Assembly: GCA_000727475.1 (NCBI GenBank)
Contig: KL647311.1
Location: 1,075,903 to 1,139,902 of the forward strand
Length of the DNA: 64,000 nucleotides
Source of the DNA: Sarcocystis neurona
Lineage: Eukaryota; Apicomplexa; Conoidasida; Eucoccidiorida; Sarcocystidae
Direction of reading: 5' to 3'
Shown piece after piece: positions 49,101 through 61,832 of this stretch (positions within the stretch are counted from its first letter, which is position 1; the number at the start of each line of letters is the position of its first letter). The position numbers and the translations under genes were made by a program. Under the pieces are notes generated by a model, which was not told the DNA's origin, did no database searches, and saw nothing but the letters and a program-made list of their open reading frames with translations.

Positions 49101-52100
49101 GTCCAGCAGCCACGTGTCCTGCAGGCGACAGCAAGAAGCAGAGGCGAGAAACAGCAGCAAGAAACAGCAGCAAGAAGCAGCAGCAAGAAGCAGTAGCAAG
49201 AAGCAGCAGCAAGAAGCAGTAGCAAGAAACAGCAGCAAGAAACAGCAGCAAGAAGCAGCAGCAAGAAGCAGTAGCAAGAAGCAGCAGCAAGAAGCAGTAG
49301 CAAGAAGCAGCAGCAAGAAGCAGTAGCAAGAAGCAGCAGCAAGACGCAGAGGCAAGAAGCAGCAGCAAGAAGCAGCAGCAAGACGCAGAGGCAAGAAGCA
49401 GCAGCAAGAAGCAGTAGCAAGAGGCAGCAGTAAGAAGCAGTGGAAAGAGGCAGCAGCAAGAAGCAGGAGCAAGAAGCTGGAGCAAGACGCGGGAGCAAGA
49501 CGCAGGAGCAAGAAGCTGGAGCAAGACGCAGGAGCAAGACGCAGGAGCAAGACGCAGGAGCAAGAAGCAGGAGCAAGAAGCAGGAGCACGAAGCAGCAGC
49601 AAGAAGCAGCAGTAAGAAGCAGCAGTAAGAAGCAGTAGCAAGAGGCAGCAGCAAGAAGCAGTAGCAAGAAGCAGCACCTAGACGCAGCGGCAAGAAGCAG
49701 CAGCAACACAGTCCCGAACGCAGCAGCAGGATTTTTCAACAGGTGCGTGCTTCAGTTCACAGCAGTGTCAAATTATTTGAGCAGCACCAGCAATCACGTT
49801 CTTCATGACCTCCCCTCCGTTACGCAGCAGCAGCGACAGCAGCAGCGACAGCGGCAGCGACAGCGGCAGCCTTACATCAGGAGGGGCAGCAGTAGAATGG
49901 GTGCAAGAGAAGCCGCAGCAATAGTTCAGCAGCAGCAGCAACAACGGCGAGATCCACAGGGACATGTCAGTTGCAACAGCAGCAGCAGCGGCGCCTGCAG
50001 GCGGCAGCAGCGCAGCAGGAGCAGCCAAGTCCAGCTTCATCAACAGCTTCCCATCAACAGCAGCACCGGGACGCGGCCTTCGCGGGGAAGGCAGCCGCAA
50101 GACTACCAATAGCAGCAGCAGCTGCTGCACGCTCGCTTCGTCGCAGCGGCCCACCCAAACGAGACGGAGACAGAGAGGCACCGACGGAAGCGCGGCAGCG
50201 TCTAGACGGTGTGCGCATGCATGCATTTGTATTTGGCCTGCACGCGGAAGTCGGGGAGTCGTACTGTATAAGTTTTTCCTTGCACTTTCTTCGCTGTGTC
50301 CAGGACTTTAGCAAATCCTCCATGCAGCAACAGCTGGTCGTGTGACGCAGAGAGCTGCAGCACGCAACCCGATCGCGGCGCAGGAAGCGACGCATGCGGG
50401 GGGAAGTCGACGCGACGCCATCTGCGCGCACGCATGCAGGGAAGCGCACGCAGAAAAAGCACAGGTGCAAAAAAAAACCTTCCCCCCCACCTCATGCATG
50501 CAGGACACCCACCCACACAGAACTCTTTATATAACGTAGACTTCCCACCCCGTCCTTCGCAGAAATGCATGCACGCAGGCGCGCAGAGACGCATGCACAC
50601 GGTCTCTGTGTCCACGCGCACATATGACGCGTCGCGAGAGAGAGAGAGAAAGGCGCATGTGCGCATGTGTGTGCATGCCGAAGACAGCAGCCCTGCTGCT
50701 GCGCCACCACCGCGTGCGCATGCATCACACGTCCACTCGCTTACACCTGCTCGTGCATGCAAGGAAACGAACGCGTAGGTGCGAGAGTTCCCCTGCATGT
50801 GGGCACGCACGCACACGCGCTCAGATGCACGCGTTTGCACACAGCGTATGTCTGCTGACATACGCAGTCTCTCCTGCCCCGTGCATGCGCCGCCGCGCTC
50901 CAGGCGCATGCGCAGGTCGAGACTCTGTCCCGCTGCAGAAGCTCCGTCTCGTGTGGAGGGGTGGGTGCGGGTGGGTGTGGGCATCGAAGGCCACCCAGAC
51001 GAGGAGACACAGACGCAGACAGACACGCAGGGCCCGCCGCGAAGATCAGGACGCATGCATCGCGTTGAAGTGCATGCATGTCGAGATGCAGCACACAGGG
51101 ATGCATGCGACGCACACTCGCAGAGTAAGGCAGAGAAAGGCGCGCGACGACTATCCGCAGCTGCCTGCTGCACACACGCCCGCAGATTTCTATGAGGTGA
51201 AACGTATACGCATGCGGGGACTGCATGCGCAGCTAACTGCATACACAGCGACACGCGCGCGCACAGAAGAGAGGCCCGCGTGCGCCGGTCGACGCACCCG
51301 TGTGTGCAGAGACATACACAGAGGGAGGGCGCTACGCAGCAAAACAGAGGAGAATTTGTGGAAGAGAGAATTCACCATCCGGCCTCGAAAGAGGTGGCTA
51401 AGACATGCTCAGAGACAGAGAGACGCGCAGGAGAGCTTTTGCCGTAGGCCAGGCAGACTCACGCGCTCTACGACAGGTGCACGCACACAGACACGTTGGG
51501 GGACCCACGCTTGCAGTGGTGTACATTTTTCAGGCGCGCACAGCTAGCTGCATGCAAGCGCTGGTGCACGTGCCAAGACACCCACCGCCAAGGCCGGAGT
51601 CGGGACGCAGGGAGGAGAAGTAGAACAGAGCGCAGAAGAACCGAGTAACAGCAGGCGAGAGTCACCCGTGCGACAGGCGGGCAGCAGGCTCCTCGGGGAA
51701 GGAGACAAACAGAAAGGAAAGGAGGAGACTCACTTATTCTCGGTGAAGGAGAAAATGTAAAAGTCGTTGAAGTATCGCGTCTCTCGCGTCGTGTCGTGGA
51801 AGCCTCCGAACAGCAGCAGCAAATTGCGCCATACCACCTGCGCTCGGCGCACGCGCACGCACCAGCAGCCACGGGCGTGGGGAGAAAACAGCGCGGCAGC
51901 AACAGGAAGGAGCTGGCAATGGGGGAAACGGCAGCAGCAAAAACAGCAGCAGCAGCGACTGCAGCGGCGTCAACAGGAGCACGCGCAGCAGCAGCAACCG
52001 CAGCAGGAACCGCAGCTGCAGCAGCAGCAGCAGCAACAGGAACAGCACCAGCAGGGACGACAGCAGCAGCAGGAGCAGCACGAGCAGCGATCGCGGTCGC

Positions 52101-55100
52101 AGAAACAGCAGCAAGACGAACAGCTGCAGCAAAGAAACATCCACAACAACAGCTGCAGCAGGGAAACATCCGCAACAACAGCTGCAGCAGGGAAACATCC
52201 GCAACAACGGCTGCAGCAGGGAAACATCCGCAACAACAGCTGCAGCAGGGAAACATCCGCAACAACGGCTGCAGCAGGGAAACATCCGCAACAACGGCTG
52301 CAGCAAGAGCAGCAGCAGCGACGGCCGCAACAGCAACACTCGCCGCACATGCAAGCGCGTGCACGCACGTTGTCTCGCAGAAAAGTTCATATTATTCTCA
52401 GCGGATCGGATGGCCATACGCGCGCTCACTCTTATCACGCGCGCGCAGGCATACGTAGACACGTCTCTGCGTCCCCGTCTCCATCTCCGTCTCCCCCCCC
52501 CTGCTGCTGTCTCCCTGTCTCGCTCTGTCGCGGCTGTGTCTGCCCCTACACAGAGAGATGTTGGACAAATTGGCCAGAGCGGCAGGTGGCACTACCAAGG
52601 GGAATTGCAGAAGAATTTACACTCCAGGACGCAGCTCCAGCGCATCAAAAAATTGGGCGAACCAAGGAATTTGTACACGGAGACAGAGAAGGGGACACGG
52701 AGACATAAAGAGGGGCAAAAACTCCTGCGCGGCGGGTAGACACACACGCAGAAAAACAATGTGACGAATAACACTTACGCACACGTGAATAACGAATACA
52801 TACATATTCATTTATATATATAATATAGACTATATATGCATTATAGATTATATATTCATCTACACATGTATTACAGACCATATATACATTATATATATAG
52901 TACGAGTATGAATGTAAATATATTTACATATATATGCATATATACTACAGATGATTTATATATATATATATATATATATATTTATGTAATACACATCATA
53001 TATATATATGGATATATATTATATACAGTAGGCGTATGAATGTAGACATATTCACATATATACACATATGTATATACATATATACGTATTTGTCACACGT
53101 ATTTATAGATATGTATTATAGACTGTATATGTTGAATTGCATGCAGATGAAGTATAAGCAACGTATATTATATTATAGGCACATGAATGTGAATATATAT
53201 TTACAACTATTCTGCATCTGCAGATTCACCTACCTGCCGTTAGGTATAATTGTAAATGAAGTTGCCCTTGTCAATCTACATATATATATATATTCAAAAC
53301 CACCCCGGCATGAATGCACGCATGCGCAAATATGTAAATATAAGGCTGCACATATATACATACATATATACATATATATGTACGTATACATACAAACCTT
53401 CTGAACACGAACATGCGCATATATATATATATGCATATCTAAGTCTATATATAGATATATGTATACGTATACAGATAGACTGACAGATAGATAGACACGG
53501 AACCATCTAAATATGAAGGTATGAGCGAGTGAATATATACATGTATGCCCATTTGAACATGAGTTGTCTGCGTATGTGCATGTACATACATACACCCAAG
53601 ACATACACATATATATATGTATGGATGTGTATATAGAACAGGGGTGTAAATATGTGTATGGTGTATAGATAGTTACAGGTACGTGCACATTCATATATAT
53701 TTGTTCTTTTGAACATGTGTAGCGTGAGAAGTTTATGAGTGAATCGACGTTCCAGGAAAAGATGCGTAGAAGTGAGGGAAGTTGCGCCTCTTTTTTCTCG
53801 GGGAGTCGCACTCCTCGCCGTCTGCGTGCATGCGTCTCTCCGTCTCCCCCCTTCTCTCTCTTTGCTGGCAAATAAATTCGCGAGCTCCCACACAAACGTA
53901 CAACAAGTGACAAAGACAAGAAAAGGGAGAAAAGGTCGAGAACACGAAAGGAGGATAAACAGGGAGAGACGGAGACGGAGAGCGGCAGAAACACGGAGAC
54001 ACGGAGACACACAGACGGAGACGGGAGAGAGAGACAGGGAAATGGGGAGACACGGGGCATGGCAACTGGGGGACAGCGAGACGGAAGACAGAGAGCGGCA
54101 CAGAGACGGAGACAGGGATACGGAGAGACAGGGAGACGGGGGCAGGGAAACGGGGAGATGGAGACAGGGAGATGAGGGGACAGGAAGACGGGGAGACAGA
54201 GAGACGGGGAGACAGAGAGACGGGGGGCATGGCAACTGGCAGACGGGGAGACGGGGAGAGAGAGAGCGGCAGGGGCATGGCAACTGGGAGACAGAGACAG
54301 GGAGACATGGGGACGGGATACGGAGAGACAGGGAGACGGAGACATGGACACGGGGAGACAGAGAGACGGGGGGCATGGCAACTGGGAGACAGGGAGACAG
54401 GGAGACAACATGCAGATGGGCCACCAGCGTGGGAGAGACGCAGCAAGACATGGAGACGCGACAGAAGGGAAGTACGTGCGGAGGGGAAAATGTGGGAAAG
54501 CGATTCAAGAAGGAGCGGAAAAAAGGGCGGGGGCCATGAAAATGGCTGCGTCGAACAGGTGGAAGTCAACGGAGGACGAAGAAGGTCTGGCAGGAATGCC
54601 GAGGGATAACGACGCAGAGGGACGCACATACAGCAGTACACGAGACGACGGCCAAAAGACTTGACGATGAAACACATGCATGCATATGTGTATATGTACG
54701 TACATACACATGTATATATACGGAGAATATCTACGTGGATATACATATACATATACATATATATACTCATATGAGAAACACAACCAACCGCGCATCTATA
54801 CACAAAGCGACAGCCAACAGACTTCAGCGTCATAGTGAAGAAATACATGTATACATATATGTGTATACGTATATGTACATAACGATATGTGTAGATATGT
54901 ATATAGACGTATGTCTATACGTATACATACATATACAAAGGTGCTTATGAATATGTGTATGTGGAACACACCCAACCACGCATCTACACACATCACCGTA
55001 GGCGACAGAGTTGCGCTTTGTATACGGGAAGGTTACATACAAATATATGTAAACAGGTATATATGCATATATATACAGACACCTATACTTCCACATGTAT

Positions 55101-58100
55101 ATGTATAAGTCTTCGTATTAGGTGAATAACCTTCTAGCCGGTCGAGGCAGTCAGTACGCGCGCTGTCGGCGTCGGACTGTCTTCTGCTGCTGAGCTGCGG
55201 CGGGCTGCAGTGTTGCTGCTGCTGCACCTGCTTCTGCTGCTACGGCTCTTCTATGCCGAATTGCTGCTCCTCCTGCTGCTGTCGTTTATTTACGCGTGTC
55301 TCCTGTCGGTCCCGCTGCTGTGCTGCGCGCCTCCTGCTCTCTCGTACGGTGCTGCTCCTGCTACGTCGGCCCTACTACACCGACCGCTCCGCTGCTGCCG
55401 CTGCTTCTCTGATGCCACTGCTGCTGTTCCGCTGCTGCTGCTCAGCTGCTGCCGCTACTGCTCGGTTGCTGGTGTTGTTCTCTCACCATGCGATGGCCGC
55501 TGCGTGCCTGAGGGACGTCTGTGGAAGCTTGCACTTCTATCTTCGTCCAGACGTGCGACTTGCAGCAGTATCGCCAGAAGTCTTTGTAGTGAAAAAATTG
55601 GTAGAAGGTGCTAAATTCTCCACCAAATACGTACACGCTGTCTCTGCAGCAGCAGGAGCAGCAGCAGGAGAAACAGCACCAGAGCAGCAGCAGGAGCAGC
55701 ACCCCGCAGAGAGCAGCAACAGGAGCCATAACACCGGCGACAACGCGCATGCTGCAGCAGCAGCAGCACCCCGCAGAGGGCAGCAACACGAGTCACAGCG
55801 GCAGCGACAACGCTCACGCAGAAGATGCAGCAGCAGCAATATCCGCAGCGCCGGCAACAGCAAGACGCGCAGTACAGGCCGAACAGCAACACAGCAGACC
55901 CCCCCCGCAACAGCAGCAACTGCAGCAGCCGCCGCACGAATAGTAACGCCAGCAGCAGCCAAGTAGTAGTACGCGCAGCACACACGTAGAATTAACAGCA
56001 AATGAACGTGCATAAACTGCCACTTCCTACACATGGAGAGAAACGGATATATTTGTCAGCATTTGCATATCCACACGCAGACACATATCATCAGACGTAT
56101 ACATATACAAATGTAGACACGCATAGACACACGCATACGCACAGAGGAAGAGACACAAAAGAAAAAGATAGACACACAATTCTACCACACACGACGTCAG
56201 ACGATTAAGAAGGTGCTTCCGTAAAAGAGATCTAAATAGAGCAACAGAGGAGGATAGATATGAGGTAGATATAGGGAGATCGACTGGTATAAATAGATGA
56301 ATAGATATAGGTAGAGGTACAGATATAGACACACAGATACAGATAGACAGATAGATATAAATATATAGATAAAGGTAGACAGATTGATACAAATACATAG
56401 ACACGTAGACATAGATGGACACACAGATATACGTACACAGACAGCCATAAAGAGATAGATACTGTTAGGTAGATAGACATAGATAGATACATATAGATAG
56501 ATAGATATGGCTATAGATACAGATATAGATAGTCGTAGATATAAATAGTTAGACACACACGCAGACACATACATGACTACACACATATACAAAAATGTAT
56601 ACACACATTTTACGATTTCCTCTACACATTTACACATATATATATACATATATATATACATATATATATACATATATATATACATATACATATATAAATC
56701 CAGGTGGACTGCTGATATTAAGAAAGAATATTTGCCAACTTTGTATACTGTCTAGGTATTTACATGTGGACGCATGTATATATATATGTACATAGAGAAA
56801 CGCATATACGTACGTGCAGGTAAATCTATACTCTTTTGAAAATACGTACATACATATATATATATATGTATACATTAGTTTTCTTCTATTTATATATGTT
56901 CAAGTGCACCTAGGCATATATATATATAGGTACATGCAGGTACACCTTGGCACATATACACATACACATAAATCAACACACACACACACACACACACACA
57001 TACACAGAGACACGTCCATATATATATATATATATATATATACGTACACAAACGTGCATACATACACATACATATACACGCATATACATACATATACACA
57101 TACATTCATATAAGCAAATACGTACATATACATACTTATATACATACACGTGTGTATATATATACAGACATATACATAATTACATATTCATATGCATACA
57201 TATACATGGTTGCATTTTCACATACATACATATACATACTTATATATTCATATACATACATACTTATATGTTCATATACATACTTATACATTCATATACA
57301 TACTTATATATTCATAAACATACTTAGATATTCATATACATGCATATACATACTTATATATTCATATACATACATATACATACTTATATATTCATATACA
57401 TACATATACATACTTATATATTCATATACATACATATACATACTTATATATTCATATACATACATGTATATATATATACTTATATATTCATAGACATACA
57501 TGCATATGTATACATACAAATACGTGCTTATATATTCACATACATACATATACATACTTATATATTCATATACATACATATACATACTTATATATTCATA
57601 TACATACATATACATACTTATATATTCATATACACACATATATATACCTATATATTCATAGACATACATATATATATACTTATGTATTCATATACATAAT
57701 TATACATATATGGGAAATGTATACGGGGTTGCTGTGGCTTTCGCATGTGTTGTCTGACTACTTGTAGAGAACCGCCTGATGACTGCAGCGGGCCTTGGGC
57801 ATCTGCGGAGAAGAAATACGGCGCCAGACATTTTTGTCAACATTCCACCGGTACGCGTCTCCAAAGACATGCACCTGCTGCCCGTCGTAGCGCTCTCCTC
57901 CGAAGACGAATATTTCTTGGCTGCAGCACCCAGGCATCAATGCACATGCGCAGCAGCATGCGCGCACGCGACGGGAGCAGGAGGGCGCGGGAGGCGCTGC
58001 ACAGGACCGGGCGGCAGGCCCGGGCAGCAGCAGCAGCAACAGCAGGGCAGTGCAGCGTGCAGCTGCCCCCCGCTGCCCCGCTGCCCGTCGACGGAGACAG

Positions 58101-61100
58101 CGAGACGCGGAGAGACACACAAGGAGACGGAGACGGCGCAGGAACAGAGCGTAAGACACACGCCTACACATGCAAACAGCCCCCCTCCACAGCCCCTCCA
58201 CATCCACACCAAGAGACGCAAAAACTTCCACACCGGCTGCCAGCAGCAATACCGTCCAGACGCCCATAGACGGGGAGAGTGAGACACACACACACACGCA
58301 TGCAGAGACCCCCCCAACACATACGGAGACACGGAGACACCCCCCCACACCTTCCACGAGACAGGGAGACGCCGATACACAGCACCCACACACGCCCAGG
58401 CAGACAGCAGCACACGGAGGCACACGCACCCCACAACTTCCACCAGCAGAAACACCGTTCTGCCAGACTTTTTGTCTGCTGCTGGCGTGAGACAGGGACT
58501 ACTCCTATGCCAAAGTCTTGGTTAGGAAGTTCTTCGCATCTCCTGTCCCATGCGATCGTATGCGTACGTCGTCACGTCGAACTGCAACAGACGAGCTGCA
58601 GTCCACGCGTAGCTGCTCCACTTGCAGCTTGCCAACTTGTCCACATTTGAACAGCAGGTCGTTCACCTACTCGTGAGACACATATGTAGAGAAAAGGTAG
58701 AGGGAGACGGTGGACAGGTAGAAAAGTGCAATATGCGGCCTGTTACAAGGCATAGTCGTCGGTGCTGCACCCCCGCCCCCCATATTGCCAACGAAAGTCG
58801 TTCATTTATAATAAAAGGACATATGCATGTATACACAGAAAGAGAGATGGGGAGAGGAAAAGACGTGTAAACATCATACATGTCTACATCGATGTATACA
58901 TATATACATATAGATATGTGTGAATATACAGAGAGACATAGAGATACTAGGACGTATAACTATTATACGTGTTTATATATACATAGAGATAGAGAGAGAT
59001 AGAGAGAACAGTGATAGGGAGATCGACAGATAAACACGTATAACTATTAGATGCCTTCTTATTATATATATACGTATACATATATATATATACGTATATA
59101 TATATACATAGGGAGAGACAGAGAGATACGGGAATAAACACGTGTAAATATTACATATATATAGAGAGAGAAAGGAGATACGTAGATAGACAGATAAACA
59201 CGTATAACTATGAGACGTCTTCCTGAATGTACATATTCACATACATATACATACATATATATACATATATACATATAGAGAGAGAGAGATGGACAGGTAC
59301 AACTATTATGAGCCACTTCACAAGCTGTAAACGTTGGCGTTGCACCCCTGCTGCAAAACATATATATATGTATGTGGTGAGGAAGATAGGGAGTAACAGA
59401 GGCAGGTATGGGTATATATAAGTGTCTTTGAAAACGCAGGGCTTTCTGCAGGTGTAGACGCAAGGAGGAGGGTACACAACGGTCCTCACAACTGAACAGC
59501 TACGCGTGCCTGCTGACGCCCAAGACATATATCCCCACATACATACGCATACATGCACATAGATATACATATACATATATATATACAGGTATACATACAT
59601 ATCTTAGATTGTAGAAACATGTATCTATTTGAAAAACCCACACATGAACACCCCACACGTACACATTGACAGGTGCACATGCATATACATATATATATAT
59701 ATATCACCACAGAGAAGAAGATACAGAAAAAGGTTACATATATACATATGTACACGTAGCGTCTCTCTGCGTAAATATATATACATATATATGTGTAGGT
59801 GTGTAAAGGAGACGTGTGTTGAAAGAAGAGAAAGAATTTACTTCGGCAACAAGGTGAAAGAGGCATGCGCTCGAGGAGACGGCTGCGGTACGACCTCCGC
59901 AACAGGCGTCTCGACAGCTGCGCGTTGATGCTCCAGTCGTTTCACCAACTCCGCAATATCCTCCTGCCACACCCCACACATTCAGACAGCCGCAGTGCGG
60001 CAGCAGCAACAGCCATTGCAGCAGCTACAGCAGCCCCGGGAAAACTGCAGCAGCCCCGGGAAAACTGCAGCAGCACGGGAAAACTGCAGCAGCACGGGAA
60101 GACAGCAGCAGCACGGGGAAGACAGCAGCAGCATGGGGAAGACAGCAGCAGCACGGGAAAACAGCAGCAGCGTCCGGAGAGCAGCTTCGTCCTGGTGCCT
60201 GCCGCAGGGACGCGTCCTCTCAGCAACAGCAGGCGGTTGTCTCGCAGCTGCTCTTGCTGCTGCAGCAAAACGTGCGCCGCAGCAGCGGGAGCAGCAACTT
60301 GCCCTGACAAGCCAACGTCGAGAACGCGCATGCAGAGTCGCTTGAGGCGAATGAACGCCCTTTGTCGAGATCAACATTTGCTGCACCACCCACACCGCGT
60401 GTCTACTTCCCCTCTCCAATTTTGGGCGAAAAGCCCCACCTAAGTTCCTGCGCATGCACCAGCTATCCACGTATACATCTGCATGCACCAGCTAGCCACA
60501 TACACCCCTGCACGCGCCAGCCATCTACATACACATCTGCATGCACCAGCTATCCACACCCACATCTGCATGCAACGGCGAGCCATACTTTATGCGCCAT
60601 ATCCATAGACACAGGAAGACTTCTCTGTGCACGTTTTTCGAGCAGGGCAGCATGCAGCAGCAATACACAGATAAAAACAGATACACAAGTGCAAAACGCA
60701 TGCACTTTTCTCTTATATACATGTTTCCATACATACACCCTTATATACATATTTGTCTAGCGGGAAGAAGGTGCGGTCGTTGTAAACGAGTTCTTCTCTA
60801 CAGAGGGAAGCGTAGAGGAAGGACAGAAAGAGAAGGGTGGACGTGACAAACATCCGCATGCAGGGAAAAGACATGTCAAGGCGCATGCACTTCTTTGTCG
60901 AAACTTCTCTCTAGTCCTCCCTGTGTACGTATTTACAGATATATATATATATATATATATGCGGACACACATACTATAGTACCTGTTACTGCAGCGAACT
61001 TTTGTCTCCATGTATCTCTATTTCTCTGTATATATATATATATATGTCTAATCATCTCTATATATATACACATGCACATATATATATATACGCGTATATC

Positions 61101-61797
61101 CTTACAGAGTATCCCTATAAATCTGCGTCTGGGCGTCTCTCTCTCTCCCTCCATATACACACGTATACATATATATATATATATATATCTCCCTCTCCAC
61201 ACCTATATATATATNNNNNNNNNNNNNNNNNNNNNNNNNNNNNNNNNNNNNNNNNNNNNNNNNNNNNNNNNNNNNNNNNNNNNNNNNNNNNNNNNNNNNN
61301 NNNNNNNNNNNNNNNNNNNNNNNNNNNNNNNNNNNNNNNNNNNNNNNNNNNNNNNNNNNNNNNNNNNNNNNNNNNNNNNNNNNNNNNNNNNNNNNNNNNN
61401 NNNNNNNNNNNNNNNNNNNNNNNNNNNNNNNNNNNNNNNNNNNNNNNNNNNNNNNNNNNNNNNNNNNNNNNNNNNNNNNNNNNNNNNNNNNNNNNNNNNN
61501 NNNNNNNNNNNNNNNNNNNNNNNNNNNNNNNNNNNNNNNNNNNNNNNNNNNNNNNNNNNNNNNNNNNNNNNNNNNNNNNNNNNNNNNNNNNNNNNNNNNN
61601 NNNNNNNNNNNNNNNNNNNNNNNNNNNNNNNNNNNNNNNNNNNNNNNNNNNNNNNNNNNNNNNNNNNNNNNNNNNNNNNNNNNNNNNNNNNNNNNNNNNN
61701 NNNNNNNNNNNNNNNNNNNNNNNNNNNNNNNNNNNNNNNNNNNNNTCTCTCCACATCTATATATATGTATATATCTATTTCCCTCTCCACATCTATA

Positions 61798-61832
<35 letters not shown>

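Noticed and set aside
48915..49739. 274-codon minus frame and its partners on both strands
   Set aside because: Translations of the 13-bp minisatellite; only the terminal part coincides with real KLHDC4 exon 7.
53230..54848. Three overlapping minus-strand frames of 333-393 codons
   Set aside because: All three frames are open because the 8-bp GGAGACRG unit lacks stops; the peptides are 8-residue periodic.
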